Below the pieces are notes generated by a model. The model did no database searches. It was not told where the DNA came from and saw nothing but the letters and a program-made list of their open reading frames with translations. Positions 26,433 through 35,068 of a stretch of DNA of 56,859 bases are shown here, one piece after another. Source of the stretch: Kosakonia oryziphila (GTDB lineage: Bacteria; Pseudomonadota; Gammaproteobacteria; Enterobacterales; Enterobacteriaceae); contig NZ_FMBC01000032.1 in assembly GCF_900094795.1 (NCBI RefSeq), positions 1 through 56,859 on the forward strand. The letters are read 5' to 3'. Positions within the stretch are counted from its first letter, which is position 1; every line of letters starts with the position of its first letter. The position numbers and the translations under genes are program-made.

Positions 26433-27896
26433 ATGGAAAACAGGCTATTAAAGGCGAAAGCCACGTTACCTGATTACGATCGTAACAAACTGGTTCCACG
26501 CATTGTGCATTTGGGGTTTGGTGCTTTTCACCGAGCTCACCAGTCAGTGTATGCGGATATTCTGGCCGCAGAGCACGGCAGCGACTGGGGTTACTGTGAG
26601 GTTAATCTGATCGGCGGTGAGCAGCAAATTGCCGATCTTAAACAGCAGGGGAATCTATACACTGTGGCAGAAATGTCCGCCGATGCGTGGACAGCGCGGG
26701 TGGTCGGCGTGGTGAAACGCGCGCTGCACGCGCAGGTTGATGGTATGGAAACCGTGCTGGCGGCCATGTGCGAGCCCCAGGTGGCGATTGTCTCGCTGAC
26801 TATCACCGAAAAAGGGTATTGTCACTCACCGGCGACCGGAAAACTGATGCTCGATCATCCGTTAATCGTTGGCGACCTGCAAAACCCACAGCAGCCGAAA
26901 TCTGCGGTTGGCGTGGTGGTGGAAGCGCTGGCGCGTCGCAAAGCGGCAGGGCTGGCGGCATTCAGCGTGATGTCCTGCGATAACATGCCGGAAAACGGCC
27001 ATGTTACCCGCAATGTGGTGTGCGCTTATGCCCGTGCGGTGAATGCGGAACTGGCAGACTGGATTGACGCTAACGTGACGTTCCCGTCGACCATGGTGGA
27101 TCGTATTGTTCCGGCAGTAACGGCTGAAACGCTGGATAAAATCGAACAGCTTACTGGCGTGCGCGATCCGGCAGGTGTGGCCTGCGAACCGTTCCGCCAG
27201 TGGGTGATTGAAGATAACTTTGTCGCGGGTCGTCCGGCATGGGAAAAAGCGGGCGCTGAACTGGTCGTCGATGTCGTGCCGTTTGAAGAGATGAAACTGC
27301 GTATGCTGAACGGCAGCCACTCCTTCCTCGCTTATCTGGGCTACCTGGCTGGTTATCAGCATATCAATGAATGTATGGACGACGACAACTATCGCCGCGC
27401 AGCACACGCGCTGATGCTGAAAGAGCAGGCACCGACGCTGAAAGTGAAAGGCGTTGACCTTGCGCGTTACGCCGATCTGTTGATTGCGCGTTACAGCAAC
27501 ACCGCGCTGCGTCACCGTACCTGGCAGATCGCGATGGACGGTAGCCAGAAATTACCACAACGTATGCTCGATTCTGTACGCTGGCATTTAGCGCATCAGG
27601 ATCCCTTTGCGCTGCTGGCACTGGGTGTGGCGGGCTGGATGCGCTACGTCGGCGGTATTGATGAGCAAGGCCAGGCAATCGAAGTGTGCGATCCGCTGCT
27701 GACGGTGATTCAGGGAGCCGTTAACTCAAGCCAGGAAGGTGAATCGCGCGTGCAGGCACTGCTGGGTATTGAAGCGATTTTTGGCAACGAACTGCCGAAA
27801 GAAGCGGCCTTTGTGGCGCAGGTACAGAAAGCGTATCGTTCACTGTTGGAGAAAGGGGCGAAAGCGACCGTGGCAGAATACGCCGCAGCGCTGTAA
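26433..27896 (+). CDS. ydfI: Mannitol/mannonate-type dehydrogenase YdfI
   Basis: A 487-residue NAD-dependent polyol/hexonate dehydrogenase (UxuB/MtlD family; E. coli YdfI 486). The N-terminal Rossmann region is [19 protein letters not shown]. The catalytic-domain motif is [17 protein letters not shown], in which Lys, Asn and His are active-site residues. It probably oxidises or reduces D-mannonate/fructuronate or L-gulonate. The ATG at 26433 corresponds to the E. coli start; an in-frame ATG at 26421 is also possible. It completes the rspA-rspB-ydfJ-ydfI pathway. Confidence 0.94.
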   Translation: MENRLLKAKATLPDYDRNKLVPRIVHLGFGAFHRAHQSVYADILAAEHGSDWGYCEVNLIGGEQQIADLKQQGNLYTVAEMSADAWTARVVGVVKRALHAQVDGMETVLAAMCEPQVAIVSLTITEKGYCHSPATGKLMLDHPLIVGDLQNPQQPKSAVGVVVEALARRKAAGLAAFSVMSCDNMPENGHVTRNVVCAYARAVNAELADWIDANVTFPSTMVDRIVPAVTAETLDKIEQLTGVRDPAGVACEPFRQWVIEDNFVAGRPAWEKAGAELVVDVVPFEEMKLRMLNGSHSFLAYLGYLAGYQHINECMDDDNYRRAAHALMLKEQAPTLKVKGVDLARYADLLIARYSNTALRHRTWQIAMDGSQKLPQRMLDSVRWHLAHQDPFALLALGVAGWMRYVGGIDEQGQAIEVCDPLLTVIQGAVNSSQEGESRVQALLGIEAIFGNELPKEAAFVAQVQKAYRSLLEKGAKATVAEYAAAL

Positions 27897-27904
27897 ATCG
27901 TCTT

Positions 27905-27929
27905 AAGAATGCCGCCAGGCGGCATTCTT
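27905..27929 (+). terminator. ydfI terminator
   Basis: AAGAATGCCGCC pairs with GGCGGCATTCTT with a one-base loop region and is followed by a run of T. It is a strong intrinsic terminator. Confidence 0.9.
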
Positions 27930-27957
27930 TTTTGCCTTTATACAGGCATTTTCACCC

Positions 27958-28161
27958 TTAGTGCAGACCAAGCCGAATCAGTTCAACCGGTTCGAATTTA
28001 CCTTCACAACCTTCCACTTCTACCGTTTTACTGCGGCGTAGTTGCGCGGCGTTCAGTCCGTCAGCGTGAATGGCAATGATTTTGCCGGTGCGGCCTGTAC
28101 CGTTAATCATTACGCGGCTGCCGGTGGTAATCGCGTTACGATTACGATCATAAGTCATCAT
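27958..28161 (-). CDS. ydfZ: Selenium-binding small protein YdfZ
   Basis: A 67-residue protein, the E. coli length, with [20 protein letters not shown] near the start and the single-cysteine motif [17 protein letters not shown]. YdfZ was found in E. coli as a selenium-binding protein and is strongly anaerobically induced. Convergent with ydfI. An FNR-type site lies upstream. Confidence 0.93.
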   Translation of the reverse strand: MMTYDRNRNAITTGSRVMINGTGRTGKIIAIHADGLNAAQLRRSKTVEVEGCEGKFEPVELIRLGLH

Positions 28162-28263
28162 GGTGGTTTCTCCTTGTCGATATCCAAAAAACGAAACGGG
28201 GCAGAAGATGTCCCCACTTCGGACGCCTTATAAATACGCTCCTGAGATAACGAGTTTTTGTTT

Positions 28264-28277
28264 TTGATCAACATCAC
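28264..28277 (-). promoter_or_regulatory. FNR site upstream of ydfZ
   Basis: TTGATCAACATCAC is one mismatch from TTGATNNNNATCAA. It lies about 103 bases upstream of ydfZ, which is a known FNR target in E. coli. Confidence 0.7.
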
Positions 28278-28856
28278 ACTTTTTTGCTGAAAAAAATTTC
28301 ATATCACGCGATGACAACCGTCTTAAATCAACCTTATAGAGGTATAAACTCCGCGTTTATTTTCCTGAGCTCATTTTTATTTATTAATGAAAATGGATTT
28401 TAAGATTTTCCTGATTACTAAATGCCGCGCGATAGCGCGTACACTATGTAACGATATGTTAGTGACTATTTCGGTTTTTTAGCGCGGTACAATTCTGCGC
28501 CGGATTTCTTTTGGATAAAAATAGGGTGATTTTTTAATAGAAGCGAAGCAACGAAAGCGGAAAGTAAGCCTGGCTTTTGTTGGCAAGTAATGAAGGAGAT
28601 AGATTAATTTACGCTGGCTATTCTGCGCAGAGTTCGCCGAGAGTAATAACATAATAAATATATATTTTTGAATTATTACCTGTTGAAATTATTTCGTTAA
28701 TATCATCTGTTTATTAACAAACAGACGGAGGCTATGAACGCCTTTTATAATGCATGATTATTTTAACTAATTGATAAGCAAGTAAATTTAACTAATAAGA
28801 TGTTTTATCTCTTCATTTTAATGGTGTTATAACGATACTGATTGGGTGGTGACATA
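28278..28856. other. AT-rich gene-free stretch
   Basis: 579 bases with markedly higher AT than the neighbours and no credible reading frame. It includes a short palindrome GCGCGATAGCGCG near 28427. It probably carries the promoter of the DUF1796 gene and, by composition, came with it. Confidence 0.5.
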
Positions 28857-29693
28857 ATGAAAAGTGAAGCTATCAAGCAACAGGTGAGAAATCATCTTAA
28901 GTCGCTTAAACGTACAATTACGCATCTGAGGAAGAAATGGAAATATCGTCATAGCGGTGATGTGGACGTGTACTGGATTTCTTTGGGAGAGAATTGCCTG
29001 GCTGATGATATTCTTCGGCGACACAACAGGAAATCGTTCAGCTCTATTTTTTCCTCCGGGCGATCTAATATAGAATATATTCTTGCGATGGAAAAAGATA
29101 ATTACCAGAATTTACTGAACAAAACATATCTGCAGCATTTTCCCGATGGCGACCATTCAGTTGTACGCTCCACCTATTATAAGCATTGCGTTGGTCAATA
29201 CAGCGAAAGACATATGCTGGGATTTGAATTCACGCATCATGATCCCCTCGGCATTTCCGCCGATAAGCAGACATTCAAACGGCGCATCAAGCGTCAACTC
29301 GCCTGGCGAGGGAATAAAAATTTTGTCTTTCTTTACCATCATCGCGTCACGGCGAATTCCGATCTTGCGCTGTTAAGAGAACATCTGAATGAGTTGTTGT
29401 CGTTGTACAACACGAAAGGCTGCGAGTGTGAAGTTGTGCTTTTCTATCAAAATATCGTCCCGCAGGAGACACAGAAGCATATCGATTTTACGCCGCATCA
29501 TTCCGGCTTACTGGAGTTCGCCTGTCATACCCATGAGATTTGGGGAGGAGAGGACCAGGATACGTTCTGGGCGCGAAAAGATGACGCTCTTTTTACTGAG
29601 ATGTTTGACACCGTTGATCGATACAACCGGAGTAAAGGCGGATCCCGTCGTGAACTGGTACCGGTTGCTACAAACACAGGAATGCCAGTTTAA
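28857..29693 (+). CDS. DUF1796 putative papain-like cysteine peptidase
   Basis: A 278-residue cytosolic protein. After a basic head (residues 1-35, KSLKRTITHLRKKWKYR) comes YWISLGENCLADDILRR, the 'SLGxxC' opening of DUF1796, a family annotated as putative papain-like cysteine peptidases. Other features that fit are SSIFSSGRSNIEYILAM, the FLYHHR strand and the late THEIWGGEDQD. It interrupts the ydfZ-ydfH order known in E. coli and has AT-rich upstream DNA, both signs of transfer. Relatives often sit in surface-polysaccharide or glycosyltransferase loci. Substrate and activity are unknown. Confidence 0.7.
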   Translation: MKSEAIKQQVRNHLKSLKRTITHLRKKWKYRHSGDVDVYWISLGENCLADDILRRHNRKSFSSIFSSGRSNIEYILAMEKDNYQNLLNKTYLQHFPDGDHSVVRSTYYKHCVGQYSERHMLGFEFTHHDPLGISADKQTFKRRIKRQLAWRGNKNFVFLYHHRVTANSDLALLREHLNELLSLYNTKGCECEVVLFYQNIVPQETQKHIDFTPHHSGLLEFACHTHEIWGGEDQDTFWARKDDALFTEMFDTVDRYNRSKGGSRRELVPVATNTGMPV

Positions 29694-29776
29694 CTACTGA
29701 CGCGAGATGTACTTCAAGTGCGGCGAACGGCCTGTGAGGGTGGCTCACCGCCAGATATCTGTGGACGGCGAGGAGA

Positions 29777-30463
29777 TTAATCCTCGCTGAACCAGTCGCG
29801 ATTTTCCTGGCGAATGGTTTTTACTGATTCGCTGATCTCCTGCAAGTGCAGGCTCATGGCGTGATCGACTGCGTCAGGGTCACGTTTTTCTAGCGCGGTA
29901 AAGATATCCATGTGCTGGCGTAGCAGCATTTCCGGCGGCGAAACGTGGTCAAGGCTCATATAGCGTACGCGGTCGATGGTGGCTTTGATGTTTTCGATGG
30001 TGTCCCACGCTAGTTGACAATCGGCGATCAGCGCCAGCTTCTGGTGGAAATTATCATCCAGCTCGAAGAAATCATTCAGTTGCTTGCGCTCGATGGCGGT
30101 GCGCTGTTGATTGAGGTTTTGCTCAAGCAGGTAGCAGGCGCTGTCATCAATCAGCGTGGCGGCACGGCGGGCGACGGCACATTCGATCGCCTGACGCACG
30201 AAGCAGCCATTACGCACCTGCGTCATGGAAATCTTGTTAACGTAGCTGCCGCGCTGCGGGCGGATCTGAATCAGACCGTTTTCTGCCAGCTTAATAAAGG
30301 CTTCACGCACTGGCTGACGCGAAACGTCGAAACGCACCGACACCTCTTTTTCCGACAACGGCGTACCCGGTGGGATCAGGCAATGCACAATATCACGCCG
30401 TAGAATACGGTAGATTTGTTGATTTACGGGCTGTACAGGGTTGAGTTGCGTTTCAGCGGCCAT
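29777..30463 (-). CDS. rspR: GntR/FadR-type regulator YdfH (RspR)
   Basis: A 228-residue repressor, the E. coli length, reported to control rspAB. The winged helix-turn-helix is at about 25-85 ([33 protein letters not shown]). The C-terminal all-helical FCD effector domain has the metal-site pattern DDNFHQKL and [14 protein letters not shown]. The ligand is probably a sugar acid. A copy of the CTACCATAC motif lies 31 bases before its start, consistent with autoregulation. Confidence 0.93.
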   Translation of the reverse strand: MAAETQLNPVQPVNQQIYRILRRDIVHCLIPPGTPLSEKEVSVRFDVSRQPVREAFIKLAENGLIQIRPQRGSYVNKISMTQVRNGCFVRQAIECAVARRAATLIDDSACYLLEQNLNQQRTAIERKQLNDFFELDDNFHQKLALIADCQLAWDTIENIKATIDRVRYMSLDHVSPPEMLLRQHMDIFTALEKRDPDAVDHAMSLHLQEISESVKTIRQENRDWFSED

Positions 30464-30493
30464 TTGCTCTTACTTTTTAAAGGGATAACCCGG

Positions 30494-30505
30494 CTACCAT
30501 ACCAT
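30494..30505. promoter_or_regulatory. Candidate RspR autoregulatory site
   Basis: CTACCATACCAT lies 31 bases upstream of the rspR start and shares CTACCATAC exactly with the complement of the rspA upstream motif. Confidence 0.5.
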
Positions 30506-30552
30506 TTATTAACGATACATCCCATACCCGGCCCGCAGACCGGGTGGGAAAT

Positions 30553-31302
30553 TTAACCCGGACGGTGAACGCTTAAGCCCGCATACGTCTGGCTTACCGG
30601 CATCATCTCAAGAGTATTGATGTTGACATGCTTTGGCAGCGTTGCCACCCACCAGACCGCTTCGGTTACATCTTCCGGCGTCAGCGCAGTGGTATTTTCG
30701 TAGGTTTTTCCCGCTTTGACGTCATCGCCTTTAAAGCGCACGTTCGAAAACTCCGTACCGCCGACCAGACCAGGCTCGATATTAGTCACGCGAACCGCCG
30801 TACCGCTCAGATCGGTACGCAGGTTAAGGCTGAACTGGCGCACAAACGCTTTGCTCGCACCATAGACGTTGCCGCCCGCATATGGCCAGCTCCCCGCCGT
30901 TGAACCGATATTGATGATATGGCCGCGATTACGTTCCACCATGCCCGGCAATACCGCGCGTGTCATGTAAACCAAGCCTTTGTTATTGGTATCGATCATC
31001 GTTTCCCAGTCATCAACGCTGGCTTTATGAGCAGGCTCAAGCCCCAGCGCCAGACCGGCATTGTTGACCAGCACATCAATGTCGCGCCACTGTGCTGGCA
31101 AGGAAGCCATCAACTCATCAATGGCCGCGCGGTTGCGAACATCCAACTGCGCGATGTAAAGGTTATCCCCCAGCTCGTCTTTCAGCTCCTGTAAACGTTC
31201 CTGACGACGGCCTGTGGCGATTACTTTGTGACCGTTTTGAATAAAACGGCGCGTGATACCTTCGCCAAAGCCTGCCGTTGCCCCGGTAACCAGAATAATC
31301 AT
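30553..31302 (-). CDS. ydfG: NADP-dependent 3-hydroxy acid dehydrogenase YdfG
   Basis: A 249-residue short-chain dehydrogenase (E. coli 248) that oxidises L-allo-threonine, serine and 3-hydroxy acids, and reduces malonic semialdehyde in pyrimidine breakdown (Rut pathway). The cofactor loop is VTGATAGFGEGI and the NADP-selecting ATGRRQER follows. The catalytic Tyr-Lys is in NVYGASKAFVRQF, and the Ser in NIGSTAGSWPY. The ATG at 31302 is the E. coli start. Confidence 0.95.
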   Translation of the reverse strand: MIILVTGATAGFGEGITRRFIQNGHKVIATGRRQERLQELKDELGDNLYIAQLDVRNRAAIDELMASLPAQWRDIDVLVNNAGLALGLEPAHKASVDDWETMIDTNNKGLVYMTRAVLPGMVERNRGHIINIGSTAGSWPYAGGNVYGASKAFVRQFSLNLRTDLSGTAVRVTNIEPGLVGGTEFSNVRFKGDDVKAGKTYENTTALTPEDVTEAVWWVATLPKHVNINTLEMMPVSQTYAGLSVHRPG

Positions 31303-31489
31303 CTCACTGTTCCTCAACGCTTTTTGTGGTGTTGAACCCTAGCATGACCGCATGCTTGCAGTAACACAAGTCTTCCCGCCTTACAGTGTGGCAAAAAACG
31401 CACGCTTGTGCGGCAGCAGAGAGAGAAAGATTGCGATGCGCGCAGCGGATGCCTACTCTGAGAAGATTCACCATGTTCAGGAGCGAAAC

Positions 31490-33535
31490 ATGTCGGTTAC
31501 CAATCCTTTTTTCTCTGCAAGCCCGCTGCCGTACCAGGCCCCGCCGTTTGATGCGATTACTGATGAACACTACCGCCCGGCGTTTGACGAAGGTGTGCGG
31601 CAAAAGCGCGTGGATATCGTCGCCATTACGGCGAACCCGGCTGCCGCCGATTTTGACAATACGCTGCTGGCGCTGGAGCAAAGCGGTCACCTGCTGAACC
31701 AGGTAACCAGCGTCTTTTTCGCCATGACTTCTGCGCATACCAATGATTTTTTACAGCAGCTCGATGAGGCGTTTTCCACCGAGCTGGCGGAACTGGCGAA
31801 CGATATTTACCTTGATGATGCGTTGTTTGCTCGTGTGGAAAGCGTATGGCGCCAGCGTGACGCGCTGGGGCTGGATGCTGAATCGCTGCGACTTGTCGAC
31901 ACGACGTATCAGAAGTTTGTTCTCGCAGGTGCGACGCTGAGCGCAGAAGACAAAACAACGCTGAAAGCGCTGAATACCGAAGCGGCGGCACTGACCAGCC
32001 AGTTTAACCAGCGTTTGCTGGCTGCGGATAAAACGGGCGGGCTGGTGGTGGATTATGTTCATCAGCTCGATGGTTTAAGTGCTGAAGAGATCACCTCGGC
32101 CGCTGAAGCGGCGAAGGCGAAAGGACTGGAAAACCGCTGGCTACTCACGCTGCTCAATACCACCCAGCAACCAGCGCTGGCTGCGTTGTGTGATCGCCAG
32201 ACCCGTGAAAATCTGTTTACCGCCGGCTGGCTGCGCACACAGCGAGGGGATGCCAATGATACCCGCGCAATTGTGCTACGTCTGGTGCAGCTTCGTGCGC
32301 AGCAGGCGAAACTGCTTGGCTTTAACGATTTCGCTAGCTGGAAAATCGCCGATCAGATGGCCGGTACTCCGCAGGCCGCACTAAGATTTATGCGCGATAT
32401 CGCACCAGCCGCCCGCGCACGTGCCGAGCGTGAACTGGCTGACATTCAGCAGATGATTGACACCCGGCAGGGTGGCTTTACCGCCCAAGCCTGGGACTGG
32501 GCATTCTATGCTGAGCAGGTTCGCCTGGAGAAATATGCGCTGGATGAATCGCAAATCAAACCCTATTTCGCGCTGAACTCTGTGCTCACGGACGGGGTGT
32601 TCTGGGCGGCAAGTGAGCTGTTTGGCATTCGGTTCACCGAGCGCTTTGATATTCCTGTCTATCATCCCGATGTGCGCGTGTGGGAGATCTTCGATACTGA
32701 CGGCCGAGGTCTGGCGCTGTTTTACGGCGATTTCTACGCCCGCGACTCAAAAAGTGGCGGTGCGTGGATGGGTAATTTTGTTGAACAATCGACGCTGAAT
32801 GGCACGCAGCCGGTGATTTATAACGTCTGTAACTACCAGAAGCCAGCGGCCGGGCAGGCGGCGTTGCTGTCGTGGGATGACGTGATCACGCTGTTTCATG
32901 AGTTTGGCCACACACTGCATGGGCTGTTTGCACGCCAGCGTTACGCCACGCTTTCCGGCACCAATACGCCGCGCGATTTCGTTGAGTTCCCTTCGCAAAT
33001 CAATGAGCACTGGGCCAGCCAGCCGCAGGTTTTTGCTCACTACGCCCGCCATCATCAGAGTGGTGAGCCGATGCCAGAGGCGCTGCGCGAGAAAATGCTG
33101 CAAGCCACTCAGTTCAATAAAGGCTACGACATGACGGAATTGCTGAGCGCGGCGCTGCTCGATATGAACTGGCATGCGCTGGCCGATGGCGCCGGGGTGA
33201 ATGATGTCGATGAATTTGAGCGTGAAGCGATCCGCAAGGAGCAGCTCGATTTGGCGGCAGTACCACCGCGTTATCGCAGCAGCTATTTCGCGCATATTTT
33301 TGGTGGCGGTTATGCCGCTGGCTATTATGCCTATTTATGGACGCAGATGCTGGCCGATGACGGCTATCAGTGGTTTGTGGAACAGGGCGGTTTAACCCGT
33401 GAAAATGGACAACGCTTCCGTGAAGCCATTTTGTCGCGCGGCAACAGCAGCGATCTCCAGCAACTTTATCGGCAATGGCGCGGCCACGATCCGCAGATCG
33501 AGCCGATGCTGAAAAACCGAGGGTTAAGTGATTAA
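31490..33535 (+). CDS. dcp: Peptidyl-dipeptidase Dcp
   Basis: A 681-residue cytosolic M3-family zinc peptidase that removes C-terminal dipeptides (E. coli Dcp 681). The zinc motif HEFGHTLH is at about residues 470-477 with the downstream Glu in FPSQINEHWA. The C-terminal FAHIFGGGYAAGYYAYLW forms the substrate pocket. The ATG at 31490 follows CAGGAG and gives MSVTNPFF, matching the E. coli start; earlier in-frame ATGs lack a ribosome site. Confidence 0.96.
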   Translation: MSVTNPFFSASPLPYQAPPFDAITDEHYRPAFDEGVRQKRVDIVAITANPAAADFDNTLLALEQSGHLLNQVTSVFFAMTSAHTNDFLQQLDEAFSTELAELANDIYLDDALFARVESVWRQRDALGLDAESLRLVDTTYQKFVLAGATLSAEDKTTLKALNTEAAALTSQFNQRLLAADKTGGLVVDYVHQLDGLSAEEITSAAEAAKAKGLENRWLLTLLNTTQQPALAALCDRQTRENLFTAGWLRTQRGDANDTRAIVLRLVQLRAQQAKLLGFNDFASWKIADQMAGTPQAALRFMRDIAPAARARAERELADIQQMIDTRQGGFTAQAWDWAFYAEQVRLEKYALDESQIKPYFALNSVLTDGVFWAASELFGIRFTERFDIPVYHPDVRVWEIFDTDGRGLALFYGDFYARDSKSGGAWMGNFVEQSTLNGTQPVIYNVCNYQKPAAGQAALLSWDDVITLFHEFGHTLHGLFARQRYATLSGTNTPRDFVEFPSQINEHWASQPQVFAHYARHHQSGEPMPEALREKMLQATQFNKGYDMTELLSAALLDMNWHALADGAGVNDVDEFEREAIRKEQLDLAAVPPRYRSSYFAHIFGGGYAAGYYAYLWTQMLADDGYQWFVEQGGLTRENGQRFREAILSRGNSSDLQQLYRQWRGHDPQIEPMLKNRGLSD

Positions 33536-33614
33536 TTACGGGTGGAAATGCTTTAAAAAGTTACATAACCAGCAGGGTTATTGACCTGTTTGCGCGAGAG
33601 AAATAACGTAACAG

Positions 33615-33775
33615 ATGGTGATGAATCCCCCTGCGCGGAGGGGCAACCAGAAAAACCTTTTTGGGATATCGCGGGTTTCGTGGTCTGGAGCGAACTCACC
33701 GGGAGGCACCCGGCATCACCGTAAACTCCTCTGCCAGAGGCCTGCATCATCGGGCCTCGGGCCTTTTACTTTCCC
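33615..33775. ncRNA. Structured intergenic RNA candidate (orphan)
   Basis: Several short hairpins follow one another: CCCCCT/AGGGG, CCGGG-AGGCA-CCCGG, CCTCT-GCC-AGAGG and GAGGCC/GGCCTC, the last followed by a T-rich patch. Three of the stems are perfect. The stretch has no coding character. The GGGAGGCACCCGGCA block gives me an impression of having been seen in other enterobacterial intergenic regions, but I cannot name it. The remaining sequence to 33981 holds an interrupted dyad (TTATGCC/GGCATAA at about 33855 and 33911) near the promoter of the next gene. Confidence 0.4.
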
Positions 33776-33981
33776 CTCGCTTTACGGCGTTTACTCCCGC
33801 TTTTAGCCTACTCAGTTGTTAAAGTGTGCACTATCTCACATTTACTACCGTGGTGTTATGCCGTTCATTAAGCCAAATTAAAGGACCTGATTTGAACGTT
33901 AACATTCTGTGGCATAACCCGGGCATTCAGACAATGACTGTGCTAATGTCGAATTAAATTTGAGCAACTGAGGTAACCGAC

Positions 33982-34200
33982 ATGACCAAAAATGTAGTGG
34001 TAATACGCGCCGGTGGTAAGGTTGAAAATGTGACCGTGGAAGACAATGCTAAATCGGTCTCGTTCAAAAATGAGCAGAGTTCGTTTCTCGAAATTCCGAT
34101 TGAACCCTGGGAGCTGGATGGCGAAACCTTCCTGGTTGCCCGTTTCTCCGATCTGGTGAGCCAACAGGAAACCGAACAGGCCATCCGGAAATTTTACTGA
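33982..34200 (+). CDS. 72-residue conserved-looking hypothetical protein
   Basis: A soluble small protein starting MTKNVVVIRAGGKVENVTV and ending QAIRKFY. The first half is predicted beta-strands, with an acidic, mildly charged composition and no cysteines or membrane segment. A GAGG ribosome site lies nine bases before the ATG, and a strong terminator follows at once, so it is a well-defined monocistronic gene. I do not recognise the family. Confidence 0.75.
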   Translation: MTKNVVVIRAGGKVENVTVEDNAKSVSFKNEQSSFLEIPIEPWELDGETFLVARFSDLVSQQETEQAIRKFY

Positions 34201-34206
34201 TTGATG

Positions 34207-34228
34207 ACCGCCTGAGGGCGGTTTTTTT
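34207..34228 (+). terminator. Terminator of the 72-residue gene
   Basis: ACCGCC and GGCGGT arms around TGAG, followed by seven T. Confidence 0.9.
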
Positions 34229-34344
34229 ACGCCATGTCGCTGCCAGAATTGAACGTTAGCGTTTCGTGCAAATCGCGGGAATAAAATGCGGGTTTGTGCA
34301 GTCACCTGAGTTATCACGCAGTATTCAAAAACATAAAAATCAAA

Positions 34345-34361
34345 AGGCCTCAACGAGGCCC
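34345..34361 (-). terminator. Terminator of the zinc-ribbon gene
   Basis: On the minus strand GGGCCT and AGGCCT arms pair around CGTTG and are followed by TTTTGATTTTT. It begins two bases after the stop of the gene at 34364. Confidence 0.85.
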
Positions 34362-34363
34362 TT

Positions 34364-34585
34364 TTACATTACCGGTTTTGGCCAGCGTCGGCGGCGTGGC
34401 ATGGATATACAGGATCTGGCCGTCAGTCTTGTCCCACATACTGAGCAAATTGCACCATGTGGCTGTTGCCGCTCCTGGCAGAATGTGGTGAATAAAAACT
34501 TGTGGTTGCTGCAAACCGGGCACTGAAATTTGAGATTGGGGATAACCCCTCCGGTCTGTGGAATGGAGATTCGACGGTAACACAC
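34364..34585 (-). CDS. Small zinc-ribbon protein
   Basis: A protein of up to 73 residues with two CxxC knuckles, CPVC (22-25) and CSVC (47-50), 21 residues apart. This is the standard four-cysteine zinc ribbon. The tail is basic (MPRRRRWPKP), which suits nucleic-acid binding. The first available start is a GTG at 34585 with a poor ribosome site, so the true N-terminus is uncertain. Strong terminator directly after the stop. A similar class exists in E. coli (YnfU type), but I cannot assign it. Confidence 0.55.
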   Translation of the reverse strand: MCYRRISIPQTGGVIPNLKFQCPVCSNHKFLFTTFCQERQQPHGAICSVCGTRLTARSCISMPRRRRWPKPVM

Positions 34586-34699
34586 TCTGTTTGCGCTGAA
34601 AGATATATCCTCAATAATTTCAATAATAAAACGTTTCGCTGGTGCATTTTTATCGCCAGTTCAGCTTTGTTTAACCTTCATTGAGGCATTAACTGCTAA

Positions 34700-34799
34700 C
34701 TTAAACAGTACAGCGTTTACCCAACCCCGTTGAGTGAACGTACAGAACAAAACCAAAATATCCATGCAAGCATTGGCCGCCATTATGGCGGTTTTTTTT
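34700..34799 (+). ncRNA. Candidate MgrR-like small RNA next to mgtS
   Basis: About 100 bases ending in an intrinsic terminator at 34777-34799: CCGCCA/TGGCGG around TTA and then eight T, typical of Hfq-bound RNAs. In E. coli the 98-nt MgrR RNA, made under PhoPQ control, lies beside mgtS. The stretch upstream has TGTTTA at about 34666, a half PhoP box. Identity is inferred from position, size and terminator only. Confidence 0.4.
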
Positions 34800-34810
34800 G
34801 CATGAAGAAA

Positions 34811-34842
34811 AAGGCCCCTCACGCATTTACGCAAGGGGCCTT
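34811..34842 (-). terminator. mgtS terminator
   Basis: AAGGCCCCTT-type arms pair around GCGTAAATGCGTG and are followed on the minus strand by TTTTTC. It lies 26 bases below the mgtS stop. Confidence 0.85.
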
Positions 34843-34867
34843 CCCGGTGGGGGAGTATCGCTATTCA

Positions 34868-34963
34868 TCAATCGTCCCATTTGTGACTAAAATAAGCAGC
34901 AAGGAAACCGGAGAAAAGAATTACTCCCAGTACTGCCATAAAGACGTGCATATTTGCCATCAT
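34868..34963 (-). CDS. mgtS: MgtA-stabilising small membrane protein MgtS
   Basis: A 31-residue single-helix protein, MMANMHVFMAVLGVILFSGF then LAAYFSHKWDD. It is almost identical to E. coli MgtS (YneM), including the exact C-terminus. MgtS binds the Mg2+ importer MgtA and protects it from FtsH, and also affects PitA. A GGAGG ribosome site precedes the ATG. In E. coli it is induced by low Mg2+ through PhoPQ. Too short for standard gene finders. Confidence 0.95.
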   Translation of the reverse strand: MMANMHVFMAVLGVILFSGFLAAYFSHKWDD

Positions 34964-35068
34964 TTTAAACCTCCATCTAATTAACCAACTTGCCTCTCTT
35001 ACCTTAATTATTTAGCCGCGATGGAGAGATAGTAACATGGTGAACCTAAATAAAGGTTGAATGGCTCG

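Noticed and set aside
33553..33806. 60-65 residue frames on both strands after dcp
   Set aside because: They cross the hairpin-rich non-coding element and have no ribosome sites; the base pattern is explained by RNA-like stems instead.
34730..34984. 84-residue plus-strand frame
   Set aside because: Antisense to mgtS and its terminator; the conserved product is MgtS on the minus strand.
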